A stretch of DNA of 64,000 nucleotides from Chiridota heheva (GCA_020152595.1 JAIGNY010001587.1:1646001-1710000); one strand, 5' to 3'. Numbered from the stretch's first letter, positions 1-12,229 are shown. Notes: generated by a model not told the origin, from the sequence alone. Made by a program: numbers and translations.

Positions 1-336
1 TGTAGTGCATGGCGACGTAACAATGCTTTTCTGACGATCTAAAACTTTAGTCGAAGGGAAAAACAAACAGTCAGTTATCATTTCAGTCAATGGGAGAAAA
101 ATATATTGTTTGTAATTTTTCAGAACTTATTTTTCTTCAAATATGATGTGTATTAGATAACATTTATGGAAACCATTAATTTTCGCTGACTGGCTGAGGC
201 GACACAAGTATTCACAAAAAATTAACCAGTGACTGTAATGATAAAGTTTCCCCTCCATCTTGGCAAAACCATACTGAGCTCGTACATGGTTACATTGATT
301 CCGACCGCAAAATTGATTTGAAAAAATATTAAATTA
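1..336. other. AT-rich DNA, no feature seen
   Basis: No open frame of coding character, repeat or structured signal is visible before the (CAAA)-type tail of the LINE fragment that follows. Confidence 0.5.
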
Positions 337-905
337 AGTTTGTTTGTTTGTTTGATGAGGTACCACGACAACGAGGGTCAAATTGTGCCTGAGAGGTTAG
401 ATCATTCTAGAGGTAGGAAAGAAAGAAAACAGGAGTAGAATGAGAGAAATACAAAAACTTAAAGTCAGGAAGCTTGGATCGAGAGAAGAGGTGCATGGGT
501 GGAAAAAAAAAAAAAGTAGAGAGAGGTGGGTGGAAAAGGAGGACTAAATATGGTTGTAGAGCGAAGCATGGTGAAGGAAGGAGATCATTTTATCCAGAGG
601 GTTTTTCTGGAAGAACTCAGCAATTGAGTTGTGGGGAGCGAGGGAAGCTCTGGGAAGGTTGTACAGGGGGCAAGCAAGGAGAACGTGATGGACTGTGAGG
701 GTGCAATGGTATCCAGAAGAAAAGAATACTTTTCCTACAGAGGGTAGGGAAAAGGAGTTTCCGGAGGAGGAGGTGGGATGTGGAGTTATCCCATTTAAGA
801 TTGTGTAAAGAAGTAAGGACAGAGTTGGAGAAAATGACAAAGTGGCTGAGTGGAGAGTACTCAAAATTTAAGGTTTTTTTTTCAATGCTGCCCAAGCTAT
901 AACAC
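337..905 (-). mobile_element. Non-LTR retrotransposon 3' end, copy 1, RNase H region deleted
   Basis: Read on the minus strand this is the 3' end of a Jockey/I-like LINE ORF2. Near 720 it has the start of the RNase H signature (FFWIP) and then jumps directly to the C-terminal stretch HCTLTVHHVLLACPLYNLP, which ends in a (CAAA)n tail near 340-350. A second copy at 52,236-53,036 contains the missing middle (PSHVGIPGNDRADAAAKLA), so this copy has lost several hundred bases internally. Frames are broken and it cannot be functional. The family is recognised from the RNase H motif and tail; the exact clade is inference. Confidence 0.75.
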
Positions 906-1443
906 AAATGACCCCCATGGATGCCATTTTAAGTGTGGCCTGTAAAGCCTATAAATCTCATTGGCAACGTTCATACTGCGAAAAGAATGAGAGCCTTGCC
1001 TTCCTAACCTCAATAAGTCTTGCCAGTTGACCTAACCGTAGAACCTCAAAAACAATAGCAGAACTGTGCAGAAATGACCTTGAGACTATGTTACTGTTAC
1101 TTAATAGGCTTAGTACACGTCCACATACCTAAATAGAGCAGATATCCAAATCTACCGATTTGGCTATGTGCCTATGTTCATTGAAAAAGTGGCGCCACAC
1201 ACTAATCAAAAGTCTATGGGATTTAAGACGTCTCAATTAAAGTTTCCAAATTTTTCTGGAACACTTTATTTTTGATATTAAAATAAACTTCTTCTCACTG
1301 AAAAATTAAACACACTTACTTATGTTTGTTTCAGCTGCAGGGATTAGCGTGTGTAAAATTTTACATTGCTTATGCTCTTGGCGCAAACGTACTTCTACCG
1401 TATTATATGCTTGTGGCGCAAGTGTATGTATACCGCGTTAGAG
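906..1443. other. Unannotated spacer
   Basis: No gene is seen. At 905-945 it holds a core around TTTTAAGTGTGG that recurs near 6,862-6,900 and, reversed, near 42,545-42,590. At 1,365-1,440 there are two imperfect copies of a motif containing TTGGCGCAA or TGTGGCGCAAG. Confidence 0.4.
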
Positions 1444-1446
1444 TTA

Positions 1447-1739
1447 TGCACTTGTCAGTTGTATGACTCACCCCTACTACCGCCGGCAATGTCAGTCAAA
1501 GTTGAGTCATTGACAAATGAAAGTGACGCACATGTGCATCATTGTACCAAATTGTCAGTCACCAGAGTGACTCTGGGGTGAGTCAATTTACTTCAGACCC
1601 ATTGACTTTTGGGTATTAAGTCATTTGCACAAGAAATGTCAGTCACCTGTGTCAATGTACATGTTTTGACCACCCACTTTGGTGCAATGACTCACCTTGT
1701 CCGGGGGTGTAGGGGTGAGTCACACAATGGACAAGTGCA
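1447..1739 (+). mobile_element. Harbinger-like MITE, copy 1
   Basis: A 293-bp element with long terminal inverted repeats: the left end begins TGCACTTGTCAGTTG and the right end finishes ACAATGGACAAGTGCA. It is flanked on both sides by TTA (1,444-1,446 and 1,740-1,742). A 3-bp TTA/TAA duplication is characteristic of PIF/Harbinger elements. No coding capacity. A second copy in opposite orientation lies at 28,732-29,049 and is also flanked by TTA, which supports the boundaries. Most of the element can fold back on itself (GACTCACCCCTAC near the left end, GTAGGGGTGAGTC near the right). Confidence 0.75.
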
Positions 1740-1742
1740 TTA

Positions 1743-3713
1743 CAACGGTCGAATGTTACGAGCCAATACTATGCAGGCACTGTAATATACGTACGTAAGT
1801 ATATACATACGCGTACACCTTTAAGATCAAAGAACACACACGTTAAAGTTGTCACTTCCTTAACAAATCAACAAATGTTACCCCATTAATTGCACTTTTA
1901 GTCAACAATCACCAATATTTTCATTGTTTTGCTGACTCTAAAGCCTTGTTGCAAAGTGTGCAGTCAGTCATGTTTAATTGAAGTTTTCTAAACTTGACAT
2001 ATTTAGTTCAAATGGCCTCTCCATGGAATAATTTTGTGCGTAAATTCAAACAAGCCAAAAACGCCAGAGAAATTTTCTCGCCTGTGATACTCTAACTTGT
2101 GTACACCCATACCCGTGTTACCTGGCATACAAAGATTTTTAGTGTAATGGACCACTGAGCCAAAACTTCCAGAAAATAAAGTTTTTTGATACATTTCAAG
2201 CAATAAGTTTTACTCGGTGATATCATTATTTGATTCGGAAACATCTCCTTTAATACCGAGGACTAATTTGCATTATTTATTCATTTAATTAACATTTGGT
2301 TGTTGCATAATAATTAATATTATTGCAACACTGTATTGAGGTGTAGGCCCTATGCTCACTATGTTACTGTTAAGTGTTAGGCTAAGGGCACTCACTGGAA
2401 ACATGAAATTACGTATCGAATAACATTTTAGGGCCCTAAGGGTCACCATATTTATCATATCACAAAAATCGGAAGAAAGAATGACTTGATGTAGCATTTA
2501 TTTTCACGCAGCAACTATTCGTATTTAAATTTAAAACTTTTCTACATGAAATCGCGGAATAGGTATGTACGGCCTACCGTAAAATGCGTAACTCAGTGAT
2601 TAACTCGGTAAGTATTATTTTGTCAATAAAACAAAATATTAGCATATCCTTTGATTGCTTTAATTAACTTGATGGTAAGAATACAGCAGTCAATTGGCAC
2701 TAAAATGAAATAAAATGATAAATAAATGATAAACAAGCACTAACTTGCAAGTTCGTCTAATTGTCTTCACACTCTTTATATCTTGATGACGCAATCGAGT
2801 ACTAGGCTATATCAAGGTCAGCGCCTCCGTGCACGAATCCAGGATTTCACGAAAATATACGAATTAAAATGCATTGCTTTCCATTTCCCATTTTTACCAA
2901 ATTTTCCTGCAAATCTACATTTTTGTTTAACTTGTATTAAATCATTTTCCAATTTTACCTCGCTACTTGCAAAAAAGTATCCAACCATGCCAACTAGGAA
3001 GGTGAAGTTCTCTAGTTATAGGGGTACATTTTTCTCTGCCCCCTCCCCTCCGCTACACCTCTGCCACTCCCCTTAATTTGAATGCAGCACTGCACCAATT
3101 TATGATCGAAAAATACTGAAATAGAATATGATAAATATTTGAAATGATGATATAACTTTGCTGGTATAGAACCAAATACAAATATTGTATATATTGTTGT
3201 GAGGTGCTAGGTATGGGCCCTGCCAGTTCCAAAATTATGTTTCATATACCTATATAGGAATCATAATTTTGAATATATATCACTCGGAATTGGGGGCAAA
3301 AATTTGTAACTGGGGCATTTTCCCCTGCCCACCCCTCTGGCTACGCCACTGCACGGTCGGGTGCGGTGATGTCATTTTATCATTATTACACCACATGAAG
3401 TGCTCAATTCAAAACAGAGTATACACAAGCACCATACAATGAAAAAGGTTAACTAAATTAAGAACAGAAAACAAAAAAAGAAAAATACATAGAAATCAAG
3501 GAGATGATGATGCAGCCTAAAAAAAAATCAGACGTTGTCAAAATGTTGAATAGATAAATGTATTTTCAGAGCACGTTTGAAGCCATGTCATACTGTATGG
3601 CAGAAATCACTTTATAGGCCTACATTTTTGAGGAAGTTAGGGGGCGGGATGATGATGAATTATGTGATGTTGAAGAGGCCAAGGGTGGTGAGGGGGGGGG
3701 GGGTATGTGTGAA
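1743..3713. other. Noncoding AT-rich DNA with a possible MITE end
   Basis: No gene is supported. The sequence CTGGCTACGCCACTG at 3,337-3,351 matches the usual end of hAT-like MITEs, and CAGCGCCTCCGTGCACG at 2,819 could be the partner end, but the flanking 8-mers do not match, so no element is called. A G-run of about 11 lies near 3,692-3,703. Confidence 0.4.
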
Positions 3714-3859
3714 CATAGGCGTAGGAAGATGTTCTTCATTGGAGGCACAAAGATATGCTACAACACTAGTTCAATGGTACATTCAATTGACTTATAGTTG
3801 GGGGCACCATGGCCACTGCAACATTAGGGGGTTCGTGCCCCCCTGATCCTACGCCTATT
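3714..3859. mobile_element. hAT-like MITE (CATAGGCGTAGG ends)
   Basis: A perfect 12-bp inverted repeat, ATAGGCGTAGGA (3,715-3,726) and TCCTACGCCTAT (3,847-3,858), bounds a 146-bp segment. The flanks are TGTGTGAA (3,706-3,713) and TGTGTGAG (3,860-3,867), a 7/8 match expected for the 8-bp target duplication of hAT elements. It has no coding capacity. The element at 16,900-17,078 has related ends. Confidence 0.6.
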
Positions 3860-3867
3860 TGTGTGAG

Positions 3868-4204
3868 GAAAAATATAATATTTCCAAAAGGCCATTGCGC
3901 CGTGTGGTATAGGGGCCGTTAAACAGCTAAAGGAATTTACTTCTTGATTGATATGGTTTGCTTTTTTTTTTGCAGATGTTAGGGGGTCGGAGAGCAGTAT
4001 GAGCGCGAAATTTTACCTCCTAATTGCATTTTTCTTCTCGGTCGGGAAGTAAAATTTATTAATAATTAAGCTGAAACTGAATAAATTTCGTACAATTGAA
4101 AGAAAATTTGGTAAAATGGAGGGAAAATAATTCAGCAAGAGGTGAATCTTAGGAAGGTTAGATTTCCTAATAAGCATTAATTAATATAACATAACAAGAT
4201 TACG
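3868..4204. other. Spacer, nothing recognised
   Basis: AT-rich sequence with short poly-T runs. No open frame or repeat is recognised. Confidence 0.4.
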
Positions 4205-4710
4205 GGCTAAAAAGGGTTAGTCACCCCATAAAAAGCCCAAACTAACCCCACCACCACAACAAATCAAAGGCTCCCAGCATCAATGTTGACTTTAAAATCG
4301 TTAACAGAATTGGAGCTTACTATTCCACTCATTAACAATTCTTTGCGAAAAACTAAAGTTTTTGAGTATCTATCAGTGAAAACTCTTTGGTCAACTTCAA
4401 ACTGTTACCACGTGTCACATGGGGATTAGCTGAAACATGCAAGAAATAACAGGAAGTCAAAGCATCACTACCAAATAGGAACTTAAAAACCTGAATCATA
4501 TCGCCACGTTCTCTTCTCAACTCAAGCGTGGTCAAACCAAGAATTCGCAACTAAGATTCATAAGAGAGATTCCTTACCTCGGAAATAAGTCTAGTGGCTC
4601 TTCGCTGAACCTGCTTCAAAATGAACTTATCCTTCTCATAAAAGGGACTCCAAGCCTGAAAAGCGTAATCAAGGTGAAGCCTGACTAACTGCTTATACAA
4701 ATTAAGAGAA
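4205..4710 (-). pseudogene. LINE reverse transcriptase C-terminus (CR1/L2-like), decayed
   Basis: The minus strand reads as the end of a non-LTR reverse transcriptase: a segment ending in WSPFYEKDKFILKQVQRRAT, then after an internal stop LRILGLTTLELRRERGDMIQ. The thumb-region pattern of a left/right-handed palm tail (QRRATR, LGLTTLExRRxRGDMI) is familiar from CR1/L2/Rex-type LINEs and their metazoan relatives. At least two in-frame stops (one just before LRILG, others after DTQKL) show that it is dead. Everything upstream is truncated at about 4,710. The clade is inferred from motif similarity only. Confidence 0.75.
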
Positions 4711-5534
4711 AAAAATTAACGTTTGATGAAAACATGGTTTACCATTGTTTTTTTTCTCGCTTATAACCGGACAATTTTGTGGGTGTCATCCCTGAGAGGT
4801 CTACTTCTAAGGACACTTCAATAAGGTCAGAAGGTACGTCTACCAAATCACAAATGACTACAATGAGACGGATAATCAAAGAAAGAGAAAAAGGTAACAA
4901 AATACCCCCTCTCCCTACCACCACCACCAGCACCGAAACATGTGCACACACTTGTTTGGTGACCAAAAATACAATAAGAAAAATAAAGATTTGTCAGGCC
5001 TACCTACAAAATACCCAAAAGTGTAGCTTTACACATGAATCCCACAAACGCTCACGATGATGGCGACTTTGGCCAAATTGGATTCACCATCAGGACCGTA
5101 ATTCTCATTTGAAAAGTGGGGGATGGGACATGGCTTCTTATCGAAAAAATGGTGGGGGGGAGAGGAAACTTTTTCCGAAAATGTACTGATGTCTTAAAAT
5201 TCTGTTAAAATATCCCCTGTCACCTGGGAATTACGGCCCTGTTCACCATCCCTACACATACTCAGCCCCACTTTTTAAAAAAATGCTCTGCGGTCACTAG
5301 TGAAAGAGGGGATGACTCAAATATCTTAAAGTAATTTGTTTAATTTCTGTCCTATACTTTAGTCAATGAAAATCATCATATTTGTTTTCCCCCCGCTTAA
5401 ATTTGATTGTGTATATGATGAAGATCCAGATATATACTACTTAGCCTGTTAGCCATATTCAACAACTACTTGCATTCGTCGGCAAGTCGGTGGTTCACAT
5501 AAGAAAACTGCATAGGTCTTCTCTTTATGATGTC
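4711..5534. other. Noncoding spacer
   Basis: No supported gene. A short open stretch around 4,780-5,060 has low-complexity composition and no recognisable domain. Confidence 0.4.
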
Positions 5535-5725
5535 CAGGGTCGTAGTCAGAAGGGAACAGGGGACACGAGCCCCTCTTTCAGAGGCCCTGCCCCTGTTGCC
5601 CCAAATGAAATGACAGAATATAGTGTAATTGTTGATTGCATCATTAATCTCGTCCACGCAAAATGTAACCATGCCCAACTATTCCCCCTCCTTAAAAAAA
5701 ATGCCAGTGCCTAACTACGCCACTG
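5535..5725. mobile_element. hAT-like MITE (CAGTGGCGTAGT-type ends)
   Basis: The left end CAGGGTCGTAGTCAG and right end CTAACTACGCCACTG are imperfect inverted repeats of the widespread CAGTGGCGTAG class. The flanking 8-mers ATGATGTC (5,527-5,534) and GTGATTTC (5,726-5,733) agree at 6 of 8 positions, consistent with an old hAT target duplication. No coding capacity. Confidence 0.5.
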
Positions 5726-5733
5726 GTGATTTC

Positions 5734-6197
5734 ATCACAAAAATAATCATTATAGTATAAGGCCTTAGAATATTAACTGCACTAAAATGGCCAAGTTTTA
5801 ACCAATTAGGATGAAGCTTTTTTGCTCATGTTTACTGTTTATAGCATATTTTCTTCCAATTAAGGTTATGGTGTTGCTCCATCAGTCTATAGATCATTAA
5901 AAATATCTTTTCAAATATGATGAGCGCAGTTCTAAAGAAACAAATGTTGAAAACACCATGTTGATTGATATGCTATTGTTATTGCATTTCAAAAATTTTA
6001 CCAGTCTTAAAAAATGACCACACAGTGTTACAGATTCAAGACATTGCTTATGTATTTGTTTGGAAATTAACTGCCTGTTTCTAATTTATTGGAACCTTGT
6101 TTTTGTTTAATTGAGGTGGGGTGTAACACCATCTTGCAAGGACATGCTTTGTCCATCTGTATACCAGCAGCTTATATTCTCTAAATGAAAGATAATC
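5734..6197. other. Spacer, nothing recognised
   Basis: AT-rich sequence without coding character or obvious repeat. Confidence 0.4.
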
Positions 6198-6425
6198 GTT
6201 TTTTATTTAGAGAAGGATGGCCCCAAATTGTGTTGGCAAGCTGACAGCGGCGTAGGAACCTGGGACCAGGGGTCCAAGTGCCCTCAATAATTTTATTGAG
6301 AGGGAGAAAGTACCATCCCCCAATAAAGTTATTGAGGGTACTTGGCCCCCTGGTCCCTGGTTCCTACGTCCCTGTCAGCTTGCCAACAAAAGTTTGGGCC
6401 ATCACTCTCCAAATAAAATTGGGAG
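6198..6425. repeat. Foldback: two roughly 100-bp inverted arms
   Basis: The left arm (6,198-6,300) and right arm (6,317-6,425) are reverse complements at roughly 85 percent by eye. Both contain GGCAAGCTGACAG next to CGTAGGAACC, and both run into CCCTCAATAA near the centre. The spacer is about 16 bases. A transcript through it would form a long hairpin. Confidence 0.75.
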
Positions 6426-6833
6426 AGGGTGCAAGACTTCCCCCCTCCTCCCCCCACCCCTAATGATAAAAATCTGACAAATTTATTTTGAATACTCAGA
6501 TTTCCTTCACATCTTTTCTTATTCCAAAAAGATTGTTTTCAGAAAATTTCCTTAATTTTCATAAAATTTGCTTCAATTTTCGAAACAATTCCATTATTTT
6601 CGGAGAATGTTCTTCAATTTTTGGAATATTTTCTTCCATTTTTGGAAAAGTTCTTGGAAATGCAGTCAATTGTTTCTAACATTTTCATTAATTTAACGAA
6701 ATTAACAAGTTTTTGGAAATAAATGGTATTATAGGTTTATTGGGACACAAATTACAAATCAAATCTGCCCCTTCCCTCCCCCCTTCTTTCGTCCTCTCCC
6801 CCAGCGTGACATATCTTCCTATATACGCCGCTG
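6245..6833. mobile_element. Candidate hAT-like element with CAGCGGCGTA ends
   Basis: The left end CAGCGGCGTAGG and right end TACGCCGCTG are inverted. The flanks share GGCAAGC (left, ending two bases before the element; right at 6,834-6,840), consistent with an imperfect target duplication. The interior is AT-rich and T-rich without a convincing open frame. The left arm of the 6.2-kb foldback crosses this boundary. Confidence 0.45.
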
Positions 6834-6841
6834 GGCAAGCG

Positions 6842-8339
6842 GTGGAAAAAAGTTGATCACACACTACATGACCCCTATGGTAGACATTTCAAGTGTGGTT
6901 ACTTTTAATTATTCCTTCCGATTGTTTTCAATATTTGCTACGCTTGATCGTTGATGTGGTTGGAATGCTGTAAATCTCCGAGATGAATTGACATAGGGAA
7001 GAAGAAAAAAATCCCGCCCGCATCACTTTTCCAATGAGGCAAAAGCCAGATAGGATTTGTTATCATTATTTTACATATTTCTATTTTCTTGTACGAAAAG
7101 GATTTTCCAATATTCATTAAAAATTTGACAACAATTTGTCCCAAACCTGGCAAAGCCTAATTAGATTTCGATGACTTTATTTTCAATATATACTTAAGAG
7201 CTTAAGCTAAAACAAAAAACATGTTTTTGCGAATATTGAAGCAACTTGCTTAGCAAGTCATTTCCGTATATATGGTCCAAAAAATTTAGTGAGGGTGGGA
7301 GTGGCATGGGACAAGGTGACCTTGCCTAAGTATGAATTTGTTTTGGTTTTTCTTTCTGTTTAAACTCTGTTGACTTATAAGATTTTGAATGTTTATTACA
7401 CAATTTTGTTCATCTTAAAGTCCTCTTTTTCTTTTTTTACAACAGATGGTCTTCTTACTTAATTATTATCTGGACCGATTGTGATTTGTCTTCAATAATA
7501 CAATTTATTTCATGCATAATGTAATTGGACAGAATCCTACGGTCTCTCTGCAGATTACAGTTTAGTTTGAATATCTTTTTTTTTTTTAAGTGAAGAAATA
7601 CGAATTATCGTGTATGTGACACCAGAAAGATCAAATATGAGCTGAGTTCCCAAAGTAGTTACAGAGTATAGTTCGCCCGTAACCCGTGGGGGAAATGATG
7701 GCGACTGCGCCCTCTTTGAGTTCACCTGATGAATTCCTAACTATATGATTTTAACTTTCTGACTGGGTCAAATGTGGAGATTTTTTCTATCCAAAGGTGA
7801 ATGTGTGGTTGGTGAGTGTGAGCATGTAAATTAAATCCCATCAAGCATCGAGGGTTGTGCTACCCCACAAAAGTAAAATGAGTTACAGACGTCTAGGTTT
7901 TGAGGCGATGCCCTGTTTTGCACTTACAGTTTAATTTAGCCTCCAAATGATCATAGCTAGACTGCTATTTTGACATCTTATTTTCGGGAATACCATAAGG
8001 GGAAATTTGGTGATTTTTGCGTCTGTTCGTGTTCGTGTGTGTATGTGTGTATATGGGTGTGTATGTGTATGTGTGTGGGTTAACATGCTTAGACCAACCA
8101 ACTGATGACATTCGTATGTTTACACACATTCAAAGCGATGCAATGCACACAACCGATGACGTTCTCGGTTGCTTTTAGTTCTAAAAATGGCTGTTTTCAA
8201 AAATATTATGACTAAAACACGACTCTAGTTCAGTATTTTCGCATTTCAGTACATGTCACCTGTTAGATAGGATAGGTTAGAAATACGGGTTTAGCCTAAT
8301 TTCCTAATACCGCTGTCCCATGTGTGTGTGTGTGTTGTA
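6842..8339. other. Noncoding DNA with GT-rich stretches
   Basis: No gene is recognised. GT-rich low-complexity sequence occurs at 8,025-8,080 and a short (TG)n at 8,322-8,336. Confidence 0.4.
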
Positions 8340-9850
8340 TATTGATTGGTCACCAGTTATATAGGATTACGCTCACGTCATCAGTTGTAGGGTCTACACA
8401 TGTATGAGTAATTGGTTGCCAGTTATATAGGATTGTGGATATGTCACTAGTTGTAGGGTCTAAACGTGTATGTGTGTGTGTGTTTGTGTGCGCGCGCGCG
8501 TATGCAACATAAACTGTAATACACACATGAACCAAAATTGGTGGACGGGTACTCCTGGCCCGGAACTTTTGTCTCCAAGGTACAAAGGTCACAGGTCACA
8601 GGTCAAATGAAACAAGCTTTTTGTGACGGCTGTGCCTTTGAAGGAATTACTTGGTATTTTTACAAATTGCATAGGTGGGTAGGGTTTAACATTCTAACAA
8701 AAAATAATAATAATTGGAGGTCAAATAAGTGCTTTTTATGCAAAATTTTGCGTCATTTTAAACTCAAAAAGTACAAGATCTATACCAACCCTATGTAGTA
8801 CCATGATACCTTGGTACATGAATTTGTATCCCGTAGACTCTTGGGTCAAAAGTCACAGAGCTATTGACCACTTTTCACCATTTTCCCCTATAGTTATGGA
8901 ATGGTTAGTGTGACGTGAGCATGAATGATGTCATACAGTAGGGTACGATAAATGTTAACAATTTCAGAAGTTGGTTAGTGATAAGGATCAAGAGTCAGAG
9001 GTCAAAGATCAAATATGTGATTTTTGGGGTAATTATGTACTTAGTTTTACATTTTTGTGCCACTTTAAATTCCAAAAGTGCAGGACCTATACCAATCCTA
9101 TGTTTGTATTTTGATACTGTGGTACATGACTAAGTGTCCCGTAAACTCTGGGCTAAAAAGGTCACAGGTCAAATGAAACAAGTTTTGGGTGATGGCTGTA
9201 TCTTTTGAAGGAATTACTTGGCATCTAACAAATTGCATAGATGGGTATAGGGTTTAACATTCTAACAAAAAATAAAATAACTGGAGGTCAAAAAGTGCTT
9301 TTTATGCACAATTTTGCGCCATTTTAAACTTAAAAAGTACAATACCTATAACAACCCTATGTTGTACCATGATACCTTGGTACATGAATTTGTGTCCCGT
9401 AGACTTTAGGGTCAAAAGGTCAAGGGCCACAGAGCTATCGACCACTTTCCACCATTTTGCCCAATAGTTATGGAATGGTAAGTGTGACGTGAGCATGAAT
9501 GGTGTCATACAGTAGGGTAAGATAAATGTAAACAATTTTAAAAGTTGTTTCAGTCTTACGAGTCAGAGATCAGATGTCAAATATGTGATTTTAAGGGGTA
9601 ATTATGTATTAATTTGAACAATTGTTGTGCCACTTTACATTCCGAAAGTGCAAGACCTATACTAATCCTATGTTTGTACCACATATGGTACATGAACTTG
9701 TGTTCCGTAAATTCTGGGGTCAAAAAGTCAAAGATCGCAGAGCTAGTAATCCTTAAAAACATCCCCCCATAGTTATTATTATTAGCTATTTCCCCCACTA
9801 TGCTGTATGCTAAAGGTGATGACATCAACAATTCCATGAATTGCTTGTTT
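8340..9850 (+). repeat. Interspersed repeat family, copy with internal 570-bp tandem duplication
   Basis: Two successive segments repeat the same order of words. GGTCAAATGAAACAAG starts at 8,601 and again at 9,168, a period of 567. Both copies continue with the blocks GGAATTACTTGG, TTGCATAG, GATACCTTGGTACATGAA and TATGGAATGG. The same family lies in reverse orientation at 14,090-15,480. Near 9,772-9,784 there is a short (TTA)4 run, the counterpart of the giant (AAT)n tract in the reverse copy. No open frame is convincing and the family is unknown to me. Confidence 0.75.
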
Positions 9851-10100
9851 GTTTTAAATTGAAGGATAAAAGTTCACTTCTGCTTTAATTTGCCACATTT
9901 TTTTCATTACAGGAAATTTCACTAGTGGGCCAATCGATGGCAAAATTGTTATAGGTTGACAGTGAATTCCCAGAAAGCAGAGTCGAAACCATACACCGGA
10001 GTGGCGTGAGGATTCTGAAAGATACAGATTCTCCACTTTTTGGTTCCGATGCTAATAGCATAAGAAACCTATGCAATCATGCTGGCGTACGGATGTGTGT
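9851..10100. other. Spacer between repeat blocks
   Basis: No gene recognised. It carries a GT-rich run at 10,093-10,113 at the edge of the tandem block. Confidence 0.35.
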
Positions 10101-10114
10101 GTGTATGTGTCTGT

Positions 10115-11110
10115 GACAGCAAGCTCGTAAGTACGATATCTCTGAAATGATACACCGGATTCATGTCATATGTGGTACACAGATAGCTTATGGTCCATAA
10201 ATATATGCCCTATTGTTTGTGGTGGTGATGTCATGCATATTACTAAGTAGGCGGGGCTTAATCTAAATATCTTAAAATGCTTAATTTTTAACAACCGTAT
10301 GTCTGCTTTGTTTCATATTTGGTGTAATTATGTTGTTAGCTAGTGTGTACATGTTCATGGTACAAAAATTGTTGAATTTCATTAATATGCATAGTGGGCG
10401 GGGCTTAACATGATTTTGTTAAAAAGAGCTTGTAAGCGCGGTATCTTAAGAACGGTAAACCCAATTCATGTTATATTTGGTACGTACGTAGCCCATGATC
10501 TGTAGATGAACCCTATATTTTTTTACTGGTGATATCATGCACATTACACGAGTAGGCGGGGCTTAATATAAAATTCTTGAAATGCTCATATTTCAACAAT
10601 CACATGTCTGTTTTGTTTCATATTCAGAAAAATTATATTGTTAGGTAGTGCGTATGTGTTCTTTGTATAAAAACGTTGAATTTCATTCATATGAGTAGTA
10701 GGCGGGGCTTAATGTGATTTTACTGAGTAGACCTTGTAAACACAATATCCCAAGAATAATATACTGGATTTATGTCATATGTGGTACACAGATAGCCTAT
10801 GGTTTGCAGATGTGCCCTATTGTTTTTGGTGGCGATGTCATATTAATGAGTGGGCGGGGCTTAATGTACAAATCTTGAAATGTTCATATTTTAACAATTA
10901 CATGTCTGTTTTGATACATATTTAGTAGAATTATCTTAGCTAAATCGTACATCGTCAGTTTGTATTTAAAAAAATATTAAAAAACAACAACAACAGCAAC
11001 ATTGAATTTCATTAATATGCGTCTTGGGTGGGGCTTAATATGATTTTGCTGAAAAAGCTTGTAATTACGATATCCCAAGAACGATTCATGTCATGTCAAA
11101 TATTTCATAA
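10115..11110. repeat. Tandem array with about 305-bp period
   Basis: Units begin with CTCGTAAGTACGATATC (about 10,124), CTTGTAAGCGCGGTATC (10,429), CTTGTAAACACAATATC (10,732) and CTTGTAATTACGATATC (11,059). Each contains GGCGGGGCTTAA once or twice and TTGAATTTCATTAATATG. Copies are diverged. No protein frame runs through the units. Confidence 0.8.
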
Positions 11111-11436
11111 TATGCAATGACATTAACAGTTAATACAAAATTGATCAGTATGAAGAAAGCTTTGGAACCACAAAACCCTTTGCTTCTGGTTTTGTTTTGA
11201 TAAGAAAATCATGACAAAAATTAATTTACAATACCAATTGCAAGTAAATTTTGCTCTCCAATTGATATGAAAATCGTTATTAGTGAGCTTTGTGTTAAAT
11301 AATTTACCATACAGCAACACAATAGTACCAAATAGTGCTCGTCCAAATAAAGTGCCCACCGTACCAGTACATAATTTATGTAAACGAAATTGTCATAGGT
11401 TAATGAAATGGTTAATGAACTTCATATCCAGCCTAC
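11111..11436. other. Spacer
   Basis: No coding character seen between the 305-bp array and the 18-bp minisatellite. Confidence 0.35.
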
Positions 11437-11887
11437 ACAATGCTTATTACAATAGCGGTTGTTATTACAATAGCGGTTGTTATTACAATAGCGCTTGTTA
11501 TTACAATAGTGCTTGTTATTACAATAGCGGTTGTTATTACAATAGCGGTTGTTATCACAATAGCGGTTGTTATTACAATAGCGGTTGTTATTACAATAGC
11601 GGTTGTTATTACAATAGCGGTTGTTATTACAATAGCGGTTGTTATTACAATAGCGGTTGTTATTACAATAGCGGTTGTTATTACAATAGCGGTTGTTATT
11701 ACAATAGCGGTTGTTATTACAATTACAATAGCGGTTGTTATTACAATAGCGGTTGTTATTACAGTAGCGGTTGTTATTACAATAGCGGTTGTTATTACAA
11801 TAGCGGTTGTTATTACAATAGCGCTTGTTATTACAATAGTGGTTGTTATCACAATAACGTTTGTTATTACAATAGCGCTTGTTATAT
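11437..11887. repeat. 18-bp minisatellite, about 25 copies
   Basis: The unit is TTACAATAGCGGTTGTTA with rare variants (GCGC, AGTG, ATCAC) near the ends and one 6-bp insertion at about 11,722. The unit is an imperfect palindrome (TTACAA...TTGTTA), so single strands can form many small hairpins. The period is a multiple of three and the unit lacks stops in several frames, so long but meaningless open frames appear on both strands. Homogeneous in the middle, variant at the edges. Confidence 0.95.
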
Positions 11888-12229
11888 AGCGCTTGCAACA
11901 TGCTCCTATAGTAATTTAAAGATTTTACAACTCTTTGTCGTGAATATAAAAATTACTACTTGTCCGTATTTATTTCAGAACAATGTTGAAGTCCTTTTTT
12001 GCTTACTCTTTCGCGCCATACCATCGTGATTGTAGCTCTATATTCTTTAGTAATTCCCATGAACCATAGTGGCTTGCAGTAACGTGGTGGGTCATGTTTC
12101 ACTTGGAAGGAGCAGTGGCATTTTGGCGCCCCCATCTCAAAAAAAAAAAAAGTTTATAAGAGTAAAACATTGGGCACATAGATCTAAAATCGCTTGCACC
12201 ATTTAAACGGTACCGCTTTGGAAATTGAT
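11888..12229. other. Spacer
   Basis: Nothing recognised apart from GAGCAGTGGCATTTTGGCGC near 12,110, which resembles a MITE end. Confidence 0.35.

Noticed and set aside
2819-3351. hAT-like element between CAGCGCCTCC and GCCACTG
   Set aside because: Ends are poorly matched and the flanking 8-mers do not agree.
11437-11887. Regular array resembling CRISPR
   Set aside because: There are no spacers between repeats and the genome is eukaryotic; it is a simple minisatellite.
11283-12029. Open frames of up to 248 codons (Y-Y-N-S-G-C repeats and others) on both strands
   Set aside because: They arise because an 18-bp, stop-free unit is repeated; no splice, start or domain evidence.
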